Part shown: piece after piece, positions 1-6,127 of the stretch
Layout of the letters: every line of letters starts with the position of its first letter
Position numbering within the stretch: the stretch's first letter is position 1
Assembly: GCA_031267955.1 (NCBI GenBank)
Contig: JAIRYB010000018.1
Coordinates: 1-7,565, forward strand
Origin: Spirochaetaceae bacterium
Lineage (GTDB): Bacteria; Spirochaetota; Spirochaetia; Treponematales; Breznakiellaceae
Length of the DNA: 7,565 bases
Reading direction: 5' to 3'
Program-made: the position numbers and the translations under genes
The notes under the pieces: model-generated
The model's input: the letters and a program-made list of their open reading frames with translations, nothing else
The model's database searches: none
Told to the model about the DNA's origin: nothing

Positions 1-24
1 CAATATATATAGTAAGGATAGCAG

Positions 25-1071
25 ATGGCTTTTAAGGCGAATACCGGCGCGTTTGAGAATTATGTGGCAGGACACGCGCGGCTTGTTGTTGTAACGGCCC
101 TGGGCATACTGGTCCTGGCGGCTGTGGCGGCGCTTCTGGTGTTTTTTTTCGCGATCAGGGGCGCGGAACAGGCGATGGTCCCGGACCTGCGGGACAAGGA
201 ACTGGTGTCGGCCCTCCAGGAATTGCAGGCCAAGGAACTTTACCCCCGGATTCAGACCCGTTATTCCGAATCGTCGAATGACCGGGGGTTTATCCTGGAG
301 CAGGACCCCATGCCCGGGACCATTGTCAAGGCCGGGCGGCGGATCAAGCTGATCGTGAGCCAGGGGATGGTGGTCAATAACATAGAAGACTACCGGGGCA
401 GGAATATCGGCGAAGTACGCATGGACCTGCAGGCCCTTTTCGCGTCAACGTCAATGTCCTTGCTTACGATAAAAGAGCCGTTTATGTACGAGTACTCTTC
501 CGAAGAAGCGGGTACTATTTTGCAGCAAAAACCCGAACCCGGGGAGCCTGTTTCCGGGCCGGTAACCCTGGAATTCGTGGTCAGCCGGGGGCCCGCGCAT
601 ACCATGACGGCAACGCCCAATCTTTGGGGGCTAAGCCCGGCGGAAGCTGTGGGCAGGCTGGGGGAAGCCGGGCTGGGCTTCCGTTTTTCGCTGAGGGAAG
701 CCCGGGGCAGCGAGGACTACGGGACGGTCGTGTTCCAGGAACCGGCAAGGGACGCGGCGATCGAATCCGGCCGCCCGGTCACTGTTCTGGTGACATCCCC
801 TGCCGGCCCGCTTGAAACAGGCGAAGTTTTCGCCCTGTTCAGCCACACGATACCCGAAAACCCCTATCCGCTTTCGGTACGGCTTGAACTCCTGCCGCCG
901 GGCGCGAACAGCCGGGAGCTTCTGGTCCGGACCGATTTCGGCGGGGGCAGCTTTACTTTTCCCTACAAGGCAGTCCCGGGCGCCGTCCTTATTTTTTCGA
1001 TGGAGGGCCGGGAACTCCACCGCGAAACCGTGATGCCGCCTATGGACGAGCTTTCCCTGGACGAAATCTGA
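25..1071 (+). CDS. Membrane-anchored PASTA-domain protein (no kinase domain)
   Basis: A 348-residue protein with a short cytoplasmic N-terminus, one transmembrane helix at about residues 20-43, and an extracytoplasmic remainder. Three PASTA repeats follow. The first (about 50-114) starts MVPDL and ends with a KAGRRIKLIVSQG strand. The second (about 116-190) is more diverged and contains ILQQKPEPGEPV. The third (about 197-261) starts TPNLWG and contains VVFQEPARDAAIESG. A final segment of about 265-348 is beta-rich and matches no family I recognise. PASTA domains are known to bind peptidoglycan or muropeptides, usually as the outer part of PknB-type kinases or class B PBPs. Neither enzyme is present here, so a cell-wall-sensing or scaffolding role is inference. 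The start is supported by AAGGA at 14-18, six bases before the ATG. The stop codon overlaps the next ATG by one base, suggesting translational coupling. The domain assignment is secure; the cellular role is not. Confidence 0.88.
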   Translation: MAFKANTGAFENYVAGHARLVVVTALGILVLAAVAALLVFFFAIRGAEQAMVPDLRDKELVSALQELQAKELYPRIQTRYSESSNDRGFILEQDPMPGTIVKAGRRIKLIVSQGMVVNNIEDYRGRNIGEVRMDLQALFASTSMSLLTIKEPFMYEYSSEEAGTILQQKPEPGEPVSGPVTLEFVVSRGPAHTMTATPNLWGLSPAEAVGRLGEAGLGFRFSLREARGSEDYGTVVFQEPARDAAIESGRPVTVLVTSPAGPLETGEVFALFSHTIPENPYPLSVRLELLPPGANSRELLVRTDFGGGSFTFPYKAVPGAVLIFSMEGRELHRETVMPPMDELSLDEI

Positions 1072-1547
1072 TGAAAAAACCCGGATTACCGCCGCAGACG
1101 ATCCCCCGCGCCGCGCTTGTTCCGGCGTTCATATTGCTTGCGGGAATGCTCTGGGGCCAAAGCCCGGCGCCTTCAGACCCGGAAAGCCCGGCCCATCTTG
1201 TGGGGCTTACCCTGAACGAGGTAATCGGGCGTTTCGGCGTTCCCCGGGGGGTGTTCACGGTACGGGGAGGGGAGGAGTGGCAGGATGACGTGGTCTTTAG
1301 CTACGGGGACAGGGATTTTTATTTTTACCGGGACCGGGTCTGGCAGATTGCGGTTAAAACGGCCTTTGGGGTACGGGTGGGTGAAAACCGGAATGTGATC
1401 CCCCTTGTCATGGGCGACTCGACGGTTGTGGAAGAGGGCTATACCCTTGCGTCCCTGGCCGGCTGGTCCTGGCCCATGAATGTCCGTTTTAATACCGATA
1501 ACCGCGGGCTGGTAACGGCCATCTATATTTACCGTTCCGATTTTTAG
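1071..1547 (+). CDS. Small exported hypothetical protein, possibly BamE/SmpA-like fold
   Basis: A 158-residue protein that I do not recognise as a named family. The N-terminus has MKK, then a hydrophobic stretch at about 14-29 ending near WGQS. This looks like a signal peptide cleaved by signal peptidase I, since no lipobox cysteine is present, so a periplasmic location is likely. The mature part has a unit at about 43-95 (GLTLNEVIGRFGVP, then EEW, then FYFYRDRVWQIAV). This resembles the 'G-x-T-x-x-E-V...G-x-P...W...Y.F..drv' pattern of BamE/SmpA-type small domains. A second stretch at about 100-155 has a similar order of elements, so the protein may be an internal duplication. The ATG overlaps the stop of the PASTA gene (TGATG) and has only a weak GGA nine bases upstream, so translation probably depends on the upstream gene. 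That also suggests an envelope role shared with the PASTA protein. The fold assignment is tentative. Confidence 0.8.
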   Translation: MKKPGLPPQTIPRAALVPAFILLAGMLWGQSPAPSDPESPAHLVGLTLNEVIGRFGVPRGVFTVRGGEEWQDDVVFSYGDRDFYFYRDRVWQIAVKTAFGVRVGENRNVIPLVMGDSTVVEEGYTLASLAGWSWPMNVRFNTDNRGLVTAIYIYRSDF

Positions 1548-1550
1548 CGC

Positions 1551-1554
1551 GAGG
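1551..1554 (+). promoter_or_regulatory. Ribosome binding site of aroDE
   Basis: GAGG sits five bases before the ATG at 1560, in a 12-base gap after the stop of the preceding gene. It supports this start and indicates co-transcription with the two upstream genes. Confidence 0.6.
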
Positions 1555-1559
1555 TCTGT

Positions 1560-3068
1560 ATGGCGAAAATGTGCCTTTGCTTAACCGGGAAAACCATTGC
1601 CCGGAATTTGGAAATTTTAAACAGTTACCGGAAGTACGCGGATCTTGCCGAGCTGAGGGTGGATTGCCTTGAGCCCGACGAGCGTTTCCAGATCCGCCGT
1701 TTCCCCGAACAGGCGGGACTGCCGGTTATTCTTACCATACGCAGGGAAGCGGACGGGGGCTTTTTTAGCGGGGGCGAAGGATCGCGGGTGAGCCTGTTCT
1801 CCAGGGGCCTGGCCTATGCCGAAGCGGACAGGCGGAAAAACTACGCCTACCTTGATATCGAGGAAGATTTTAATGTCCCGAGTATTGAGGAGGCGGCGCG
1901 GACCTTCGGCACCCGGATCATCCGGTCGTTTCATAATTTTGGGGGTGTGGATGAGGATCTGGCGGGCAGGATGGACAAGCTCCGCCATGTAGGGGACGAG
2001 ATTGTCAAGGCCGCGGTATACCCCAAGTCCCTTTCCGACACCATTCGTATCTACCGGGAAGCGAAAAAAATCCAAGGCTACGACAAGATTATCCTGGGTA
2101 TGGGCCGCTTTGGGGCCAATACCCGGATTCTCGCCGAAAAGCTGGGCTCCTACCTGAGCTATGCTTCGGTCAAGGGCAACGGCGATTCGCCCGAGGCCGC
2201 CCCGGGCCAGCTTGATCCGAAAGAGCTGGCCGAGGTTTACCGTTTCAAGAAGATCAAAGCCAGCACCAAACTTTTGGGGATTCTGGGCTACCCCCTGCAC
2301 GCCACTTCCAGCCCGCCTTTTTTCAACCACGCCTTTACCGAGGAAAATATCGACGCCGTGTACGTCCCCTTCCCTGCCGACACGCTGGAAAGCTTTCTGG
2401 AAATAGCCGACGAGCTGCGCCTTGAGGGCGTTTCGGTGACAGTGCCTTACAAGGAACAGGTCCTGCCCTTCCTGGCCCGCAGTTCCGAGAACGTGCAATC
2501 CGTAGGAGCGTGTAATACCATGGTCCGTACCCCTGAGGGCTGGATGGGCTACAATACCGACATCAGGGGTTTTTCCGATTCGCTGCTGGGGTTTCTCGGC
2601 CGCAAGGACCTTGCCGGCAGGCGGATCAGCATTATTGGCGCGGGGGGGGCGGCCCGGGCGGCGGCGTTCGAGATTTCCCGCCTTAAAGGCAAGGCGCTGA
2701 TACTGAACCGCACCTTGGCAAGGGCGAAACGCCTGGCCCAGCCCTACAAATTTATCTGTGCCAATGCCGATCCGGAAGGCGCGGAGCTGATGAAGAAATA
2801 CTCGGATATTATTATCCAGACCACGTCTGTCGGCATGGAACCCGATGTTGCCGGCGATCCCATGCCGGACTATAAATTTACCGGGAGTGAGAAGGTCATG
2901 GACCTGGTTTACAAGCCGGAAAAAACCGTGTTTATGAAACGGGCCGCCGACGCCGGGTGCCAGGTGATTAACGGTTATGATATGCTGATAATACAGGCGA
3001 TTTACCAGTACAATTTCTTTATGGGTACGGAATTTCCCGCGCAGCTTCGCAGCCGTATAGATTTATGA
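1560..3068 (+). CDS. aroDE: Bifunctional 3-dehydroquinate dehydratase (type I) / shikimate dehydrogenase
   Basis: A 502-residue fusion that catalyses steps 3 and 4 of the shikimate pathway in the cytoplasm: 3-dehydroquinate to 3-dehydroshikimate to shikimate, using NADPH. Residues 1-220 are a type I dehydroquinase. Visible elements are ELR (31-33), TIRR...DGG (59-67), the catalytic histidine in SFHNF (H125), the Schiff-base lysine in VKAAVYP (K150), the substrate-binding arginine in ANTR (R189) and APGQ (Q217). A short linker leads to shikimate dehydrogenase from about 236. That half shows SVTVPYK (catalytic K298), GACNT (316-320), YNTD (D334), the Rossmann loop GAGGAARA (360-367), NRT (383-385) and the closing NGYDMLIIQA (Q479). 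Both active sites look complete. Two substitutions stand out: Asp65 where E. coli AroD has Glu86, and Thr249 in place of the first serine of the usual HSxSP motif. The same domain order occurs in plant enzymes. It is the last gene before a terminator. Confidence 0.96.
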   Translation: MAKMCLCLTGKTIARNLEILNSYRKYADLAELRVDCLEPDERFQIRRFPEQAGLPVILTIRREADGGFFSGGEGSRVSLFSRGLAYAEADRRKNYAYLDIEEDFNVPSIEEAARTFGTRIIRSFHNFGGVDEDLAGRMDKLRHVGDEIVKAAVYPKSLSDTIRIYREAKKIQGYDKIILGMGRFGANTRILAEKLGSYLSYASVKGNGDSPEAAPGQLDPKELAEVYRFKKIKASTKLLGILGYPLHATSSPPFFNHAFTEENIDAVYVPFPADTLESFLEIADELRLEGVSVTVPYKEQVLPFLARSSENVQSVGACNTMVRTPEGWMGYNTDIRGFSDSLLGFLGRKDLAGRRISIIGAGGAARAAAFEISRLKGKALILNRTLARAKRLAQPYKFICANADPEGAELMKKYSDIIIQTTSVGMEPDVAGDPMPDYKFTGSEKVMDLVYKPEKTVFMKRAADAGCQVINGYDMLIIQAIYQYNFFMGTEFPAQLRSRIDL

Positions 3069-3095
3069 GCCGGGCCGGTACCGGCAATACAGTCC

Positions 3096-3117
3096 CCGGC
3101 CTTGCGGGCCGGTTTTT
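3096..3117 (+). terminator. Intrinsic terminator after aroDE
   Basis: CCGGCC (3096-3101) and GGCCGG (3107-3112) form a perfect 6-bp stem around a TTGCG loop, followed directly by five T (3113-3117). It lies 28 bases after the aroDE stop and separates the first three-gene block from rpiA. Confidence 0.8.
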
Positions 3118-3139
3118 CAAATTACAGAAAAATTAATCC

Positions 3140-3145
3140 AGGGGA
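3140..3145 (+). promoter_or_regulatory. Ribosome binding site of rpiA
   Basis: AGGGGA lies six bases before the ATG at 3152. The 3113-3139 stretch between the terminator and this site is AT-rich and may hold the rpiA promoter, but I could not pick out a convincing -35/-10 pair. Confidence 0.6.
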
Positions 3146-3151
3146 AAAACT

Positions 3152-3859
3152 ATGGAACAACAGGATATGAAGGTGCTGGTGGGGAACCGGGCGGCGGACC
3201 TTCTGGTAAAAGACGGAATGAAGCTGGGCCTGGGTACAGGTTCCACCGTGGTTTACACGGTGCGCCGTGTAGGAACGCTGCTCCAGGAGGGGAAGCTCCG
3301 GGATATCAAGGCGGTATCCACCAGTTTCCAAACAACCATCGAATGTGAAAAGATGGGGATACCCCTCTACACCCTGAATTCCCGGGAGATCGGCGGGCAG
3401 CTGGACCTGAGCATAGACGGGGCCGATGAAGTTGACGGCCGGAACTACTGCACAAAGGGAGGGGGCGCCGCGCTGCTCCTTGAAAAGATCGTAGCCTACG
3501 CCTCGCTGTCCTACGCGCTTGTAATCGACGAGTCCAAGGTAGTGGAAAACCTGGGGCTGGGTTTCCCCATTGCGGTGGAAGTTGTACCCGAAGCGCGGCT
3601 TGTGGTAAACCGGGCGCTTGAAGGACTCGGCGCGGAAGCGGCGCTCCGGGAGGCTGTCCGCAAAGCCGGGCCGGTAATTACCGACAAGGGGAACCTGATC
3701 CTGGACACGCGCTTCAAATCGCCGGTGGACCCCGCCGCCATGGAGACCGAGATCAACCGCATAGCCGGGGTGGTGGAAAACGGCCTCTTTACCCGGATCA
3801 AGCCCCTGGTGCTTATAGTCCGCCGGGACGGCACTATTGAGGAGCGGCGCAAGGGATAG
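3152..3859 (+). CDS. rpiA: Ribose-5-phosphate isomerase A
   Basis: A 235-residue enzyme, of usual length for the family, that interconverts ribose 5-phosphate and ribulose 5-phosphate in the non-oxidative pentose phosphate pathway in the cytoplasm. Diagnostic motifs are all present: the phosphate-binding loop GLGTGST (26-32), STSFQT (56-61), DLSIDGADEVD (85-95) with the conserved aspartates, and KGGGAALLLEK (102-112), whose Glu111 corresponds to the catalytic base. VITDKGNLILD (175-185) and the C-terminal ENGLFTRI region (209-216) complete the fold. It stands alone between a terminator and the hairpin-rich gap before metK, so it is probably a single-gene transcript. I see nothing unusual in the protein. 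Confidence 0.97.
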   Translation: MEQQDMKVLVGNRAADLLVKDGMKLGLGTGSTVVYTVRRVGTLLQEGKLRDIKAVSTSFQTTIECEKMGIPLYTLNSREIGGQLDLSIDGADEVDGRNYCTKGGGAALLLEKIVAYASLSYALVIDESKVVENLGLGFPIAVEVVPEARLVVNRALEGLGAEAALREAVRKAGPVITDKGNLILDTRFKSPVDPAAMETEINRIAGVVENGLFTRIKPLVLIVRRDGTIEERRKG

Positions 3860-3864
3860 GAGGG

Positions 3865-3991
3865 GGCGCGGAGCGCGCCACCGCAGGACCGGCCGGAGGG
3901 GCGGTCCGAGGAGGCCGGAGCGGGTATCGCGGAGCCCCGGATAGCCCGGTCCCCGCCGGAGGCGGGGATGCGCCCAAATTCCGCCCCGGAA
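3865..3991. repeat. GC-rich array of five stem-loops; candidate dispersed palindromic element
   Basis: Five inverted repeats follow each other in about 127 bases. GGCGCG/CGCGCC (3865-3870, 3874-3879) has a 3-base loop. GGACCG/CGGTCC (3886-3891, 3902-3907) has a 10-base loop. CGGGTATC pairs with GATA-G-CCCG (3921-3928, 3940-3948) with one bulged G and an extra CGG/CCG pairing inside its loop. CCCCGCC/GGCGGGG (3951-3957, 3961-3967) is a perfect 7-bp stem with a GGA loop. TTCCG/CGGAA (3979-3983, 3987-3991) has a 3-base loop. No T-tract follows any of them closely, so they are not standard terminators. The region is far richer in G and C than the promoter that follows. It resembles REP-type intergenic elements in style, but I see only one copy in this window. 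Confidence 0.6.
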
Positions 3992-4023
3992 ATAGGAAAT
4001 TATCGGAATAACGCCCCAAGGTC

Positions 4024-4052
4024 TTTTCATTTTTCCCGATTTTTTATATATT
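4024..4052 (+). promoter_or_regulatory. Putative sigma-70 promoter of metK
   Basis: TTTTCA (4024-4029, four of six matches to TTGACA) and TATATT (4047-4052, five of six to TATAAT) are separated by exactly 17 bases, in an AT-rich pocket after the GC-rich hairpin array. A start near 4059 would leave a leader of only about 13 bases, which leaves no room for a SAM riboswitch in the transcript. Confidence 0.55.
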
Positions 4053-4060
4053 AATCCTAT

Positions 4061-4065
4061 AGGAG
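4061..4065 (+). promoter_or_regulatory. Ribosome binding site of metK
   Basis: AGGAG lies six bases before the ATG at 4072, and the MAERRYFFTSESV start matches the normal MetK N-terminus. Confidence 0.7.
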
Positions 4066-4071
4066 TTCACT

Positions 4072-5244
4072 ATGGCAGAACGGCGTTATTTTTTTACCTC
4101 TGAGTCAGTCGGCGAAGGGCATCCGGACAAACTATGCGATCAAATTTCGGATTCAATCCTGGACGCCTGTTTCCAGGACGATCCTGAAAGCCGGGTGGCC
4201 TGCGAGACATTCGCGTCTACCTCGCTTGTACTGGTTGGCGGGGAAATTACTACCCAGACCTTTGTCGATGTTCAGGAAATTGTCCGCAATGTGACAAAGG
4301 AAATAGGCTATGTCGATCCCGATTACGGGCTTGATTGTCATTCCATGGCGGTGCTGGACATGATCCACAGCCAGTCCCCGGATATCAACCAGGGCGTTTC
4401 CGGCACGGGTCTTGAAAAATACCAGGGCCAGCAGGGGGCCGGCGATCAGGGGATGATGTTCGGATTCGCGTGCGATGAAACCGAGGAGCTTATGCCCCTT
4501 CCCATTACCCTGGCGCATAAAATACTTATCAAGGCGACGGAACTGCGGAAAAAGAAGATTCTCAAATGGCTCCGGCCCGACGCCAAAAGCCAGGTGACTG
4601 TGGAGTACGAGGGCCACAAGCCTGTCCGTATTGACGCGGTGGTGGTTTCCCATCAGCATGATCCTGATGTTTCCCATAAGGACATTGAATCCGCCGTTAT
4701 TGAGGAAATTGTCAAGCCTATCCTTGAACCTACGGGCCTGCTGGACAAGAAAACGAATTACTACATCAACCCAACCGGACGCTTTGTGGTCGGCGGGCCT
4801 TTCGGCGACACCGGGCTTACGGGCCGGAAGATTATCGTAGACAGTTACGGCGGCATGGGCCGCCACGGGGGAGGCGCCTTCTCCGGCAAGGATCCGACCA
4901 AGGTGGACAGGTCGGGCGCCTATGCCGCCCGCTATGTGGCCAAAAATGTGGTGGCCGCGAAATTCGCGGAACGTTGCGAGGTGGAACTTGCCTACGCTAT
5001 CGGGGTCCCCTTCCCGGTATCGGTTATGGTGGAGACTTTCGGCACGGCCAGGATCCCGGAACAGCAGATTGAAGACGCGGTCAAGAAGGTATTCGATCTT
5101 ACCCCCGCGGGGATCATCAAAACCCTGGACCTCCGCCGGCCCATTTACCGGAAAACCGCCTCCTACGGCCATTTTGGCAGGAGCGAGTTCCCCTGGGAAA
5201 AGACCGATAAAACGGCGGAGTTGGAACAGGCGGTATCCGGGTAG
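4072..5244 (+). CDS. metK: S-adenosylmethionine synthetase (methionine adenosyltransferase)
   Basis: A 390-residue cytoplasmic enzyme that makes S-adenosylmethionine from methionine and ATP, releasing phosphate and pyrophosphate. Its length is typical of bacterial MetK. Key elements are SVGEGHPDKLCDQISD (12-27) with the catalytic His17 and metal-binding Asp19, the gating-loop region SQSPDINQGV (100-109), signature 1 GAGDQGMMFGFA (122-133), INPTGRFVVGGP (232-243), DSYGG (257-261) and signature 2 GGGAFSGKDPTKVDRS (266-281). The C-terminus carries the usual YGHFGR and FPWE motifs (365-370, 373-376). It has its own apparent promoter and ribosome binding site and a terminator-like hairpin after the stop, so it is probably monocistronic. 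The product is the cofactor for rimO downstream. I see no missing residues. Confidence 0.98.
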   Translation: MAERRYFFTSESVGEGHPDKLCDQISDSILDACFQDDPESRVACETFASTSLVLVGGEITTQTFVDVQEIVRNVTKEIGYVDPDYGLDCHSMAVLDMIHSQSPDINQGVSGTGLEKYQGQQGAGDQGMMFGFACDETEELMPLPITLAHKILIKATELRKKKILKWLRPDAKSQVTVEYEGHKPVRIDAVVVSHQHDPDVSHKDIESAVIEEIVKPILEPTGLLDKKTNYYINPTGRFVVGGPFGDTGLTGRKIIVDSYGGMGRHGGGAFSGKDPTKVDRSGAYAARYVAKNVVAAKFAERCEVELAYAIGVPFPVSVMVETFGTARIPEQQIEDAVKKVFDLTPAGIIKTLDLRRPIYRKTASYGHFGRSEFPWEKTDKTAELEQAVSG

Positions 5245-5249
5245 CGGCT

Positions 5250-5276
5250 GCGGCCTGTTGGCCCGCAAAATTTTTT
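5250..5276 (+). terminator. Probable intrinsic terminator after metK
   Basis: GCGGCC (5250-5255) can pair with GGCCCGC (5260-5266) around a TGTT loop with one bulged C. AAAA and then six T (5271-5276) follow. The intervening A run makes it a less standard terminator than the one after aroDE, but it begins only six bases after the metK stop. Confidence 0.55.
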
Positions 5277-5301
5277 GAAGCGCTTTTTTTGCCGCCGGCA
5301 A

Positions 5302-5317
5302 GGGCGGGCGGGCAGGG
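5302..5317 (+). other. Canonical G-quadruplex motif in the metK-lolA gap
   Basis: Four GGG runs (5302-5304, 5306-5308, 5310-5312, 5315-5317) are separated by loops of one, one and two bases (C, C, CA), followed by six T (5318-5323). This meets the G3+N1-7 definition with very short loops. A competing 6-bp stem, GCAAGG (5298-5303) with CCTTGC (5329-5334), brackets most of the motif. It lies about 110 bases upstream of the lolA start. Confidence 0.65.
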
Positions 5318-5338
5318 TTTTTTCGGAACCTTGCGGGT

Positions 5339-5354
5339 CCGCCGTCCCCGGCGG
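5339..5354. repeat. Perfect hairpin upstream of lolA
   Basis: CCGCCG (5339-5344) and CGGCGG (5349-5354) form a 6-bp stem with a TCCC loop. No T-tract follows. The rest of 5245-5428 holds only short palindromes (AAGCGCTT at 5278-5285, GCGGCCGC at 5373-5380) and no gene. Confidence 0.5.
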
Positions 5355-5392
5355 GATTTAACACGGGGCAATGCGGCCGCCGCGTGCGCCAC

Positions 5393-5421
5393 TTGAGTTT
5401 TTGCAGCCATCCGATTAAAGT
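5393..5421 (+). promoter_or_regulatory. Putative promoter of the lolA operon
   Basis: TTGAGT (5393-5398, four of six to TTGACA) and TAAAGT (5416-5421, four of six to TATAAT) are 17 bases apart. A start about seven bases after the -10 would fall at or next to the ATG at 5429, so the message could be leaderless or nearly so. No Shine-Dalgarno sequence is visible before that ATG. Confidence 0.4.
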
Positions 5422-5428
5422 AGAAATA

Positions 5429-6121
5429 ATGAACGCAGGTAAATTACGATCGGTTTTTTTCCTTTTTTTCCTGATTTGCGCGGGATTTTGGCGGGCGGCG
5501 GCGCAGGAGATTGTTACCGCGGAACGTTTTTTGGAATCCGTCTCCGAACGTTACGGGGGTATCAAGGATTACGAAGCCCGGATAGCGATAAGGTCGGGCA
5601 ACACCGATATGTACGGGGCGGTAAGCCACCTGGCCCCTTCTTTTTTGCGGATCGATTTTACAACCCCCGCGGAGCAGGTTATTGTCTTTGACGGCGAGCT
5701 CCTGACGGTTTACCTTCCTGAATACCGCGCCGTTCTGAACCAGGTAGTCGGCGCGGGGAGACGGCCCGGAGCGTCCCTGGCTTCCGCCCAGGGGCTGGTC
5801 CTGCTCAGGCGGAACTATGTTTCCTCTTTTGTAACCGGGCCGGAGCCGGTCCCGCTTGAGGAAGGTTCCGGTGAGGCAGTGGTGAAGCTCAGGCTTGCCC
5901 GCCGGTCCATTTCTGAAGGGTTCCGGGAAATTATCCTGAGCGTTGATCCGGCAACCCGCCTTATCCGGCGTATTGAAGGCCGGACTATAGCGGACAGTCT
6001 GGTACGCTTTGATTTTTCCCAGATTCGGACCAACCAGGGTATCCCGGAAGGCCGGTTTCTATACGATTCGCCGGCATCGGCCAACCTTTACAACAACTTT
6101 TTATTTCGTGATACCGATTAG
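5429..6121 (+). CDS. lolA: LolA-like outer-membrane lipoprotein carrier protein
   Basis: A 230-residue protein whose family member role is to carry lipoproteins across the periplasm from the inner-membrane LolCDE complex to the outer membrane. The N-terminus MNAGKLRS, a hydrophobic core at 9-20 and RAAAQ (22-26) form a signal peptide with likely cleavage after Ala25. The mature part begins VTAERFLESVSERYGGIKDYEARI and continues as alternating strands, with SFLRIDFTTPAEQVIVFDGE (71-90) and ILSVDPATRLIRRIE (169-183) matching the open beta-barrel of LolA-type proteins. I chose ATG 5429 because the signal peptide starts there; an in-frame GTG at 5384 would add 15 polar residues in front of it. 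Spirochaetes are known to have LolA without LolB, and no lolB is seen here. It is the first gene of a run with the RodZ-like gene and rimO. Confidence 0.82.
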   Translation: MNAGKLRSVFFLFFLICAGFWRAAAQEIVTAERFLESVSERYGGIKDYEARIAIRSGNTDMYGAVSHLAPSFLRIDFTTPAEQVIVFDGELLTVYLPEYRAVLNQVVGAGRRPGASLASAQGLVLLRRNYVSSFVTGPEPVPLEEGSGEAVVKLRLARRSISEGFREIILSVDPATRLIRRIEGRTIADSLVRFDFSQIRTNQGIPEGRFLYDSPASANLYNNFLFRDTD

Positions 6122-6127
6122 GTACCC

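Noticed and set aside
1617..2498. Minus-strand open frame (293 residues) opposite aroDE
   Set aside because: It lies wholly within a clear enzyme gene, with no domain, no ribosome binding site and low-complexity composition typical of antisense frames.
3951..3967. Rho-independent terminator of rpiA at the CCCCGCC hairpin
   Set aside because: The 7-bp stem is strong, but it is followed by ATGCGCCC rather than a T-tract. The first T-rich run is more than 50 bases further on and fits the metK promoter.
3865..3991. CRISPR array
   Set aside because: The stem-loops differ from each other in sequence and spacing. There are no identical direct repeats with unique spacers and no cas genes.
3122..4030. 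Minus-strand open frame (302 residues) across rpiA and the hairpin array
   Set aside because: The part over the array translates into Pro/Arg/Gly-rich sequence, as expected from GC-rich palindromes. The rest is antisense to rpiA.
3860..4071. SAM riboswitch upstream of metK
   Set aside because: I looked for the SAM-I core and its multi-helix layout and saw none. The likely promoter leaves a leader of about 13 bases.
4153..5364. Long minus-strand open frame (403 residues) opposite metK
   Set aside because: It is a shadow of metK: the codon bias of a GC-rich gene suppresses stops on the opposite strand. The translation has no recognisable domain, while the + strand gene is unmistakable.
5384..5428. 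Upstream GTG start for lolA
   Set aside because: It would add 15 polar residues before a normal signal peptide and has no ribosome binding site; ATG 5429 is preferred.
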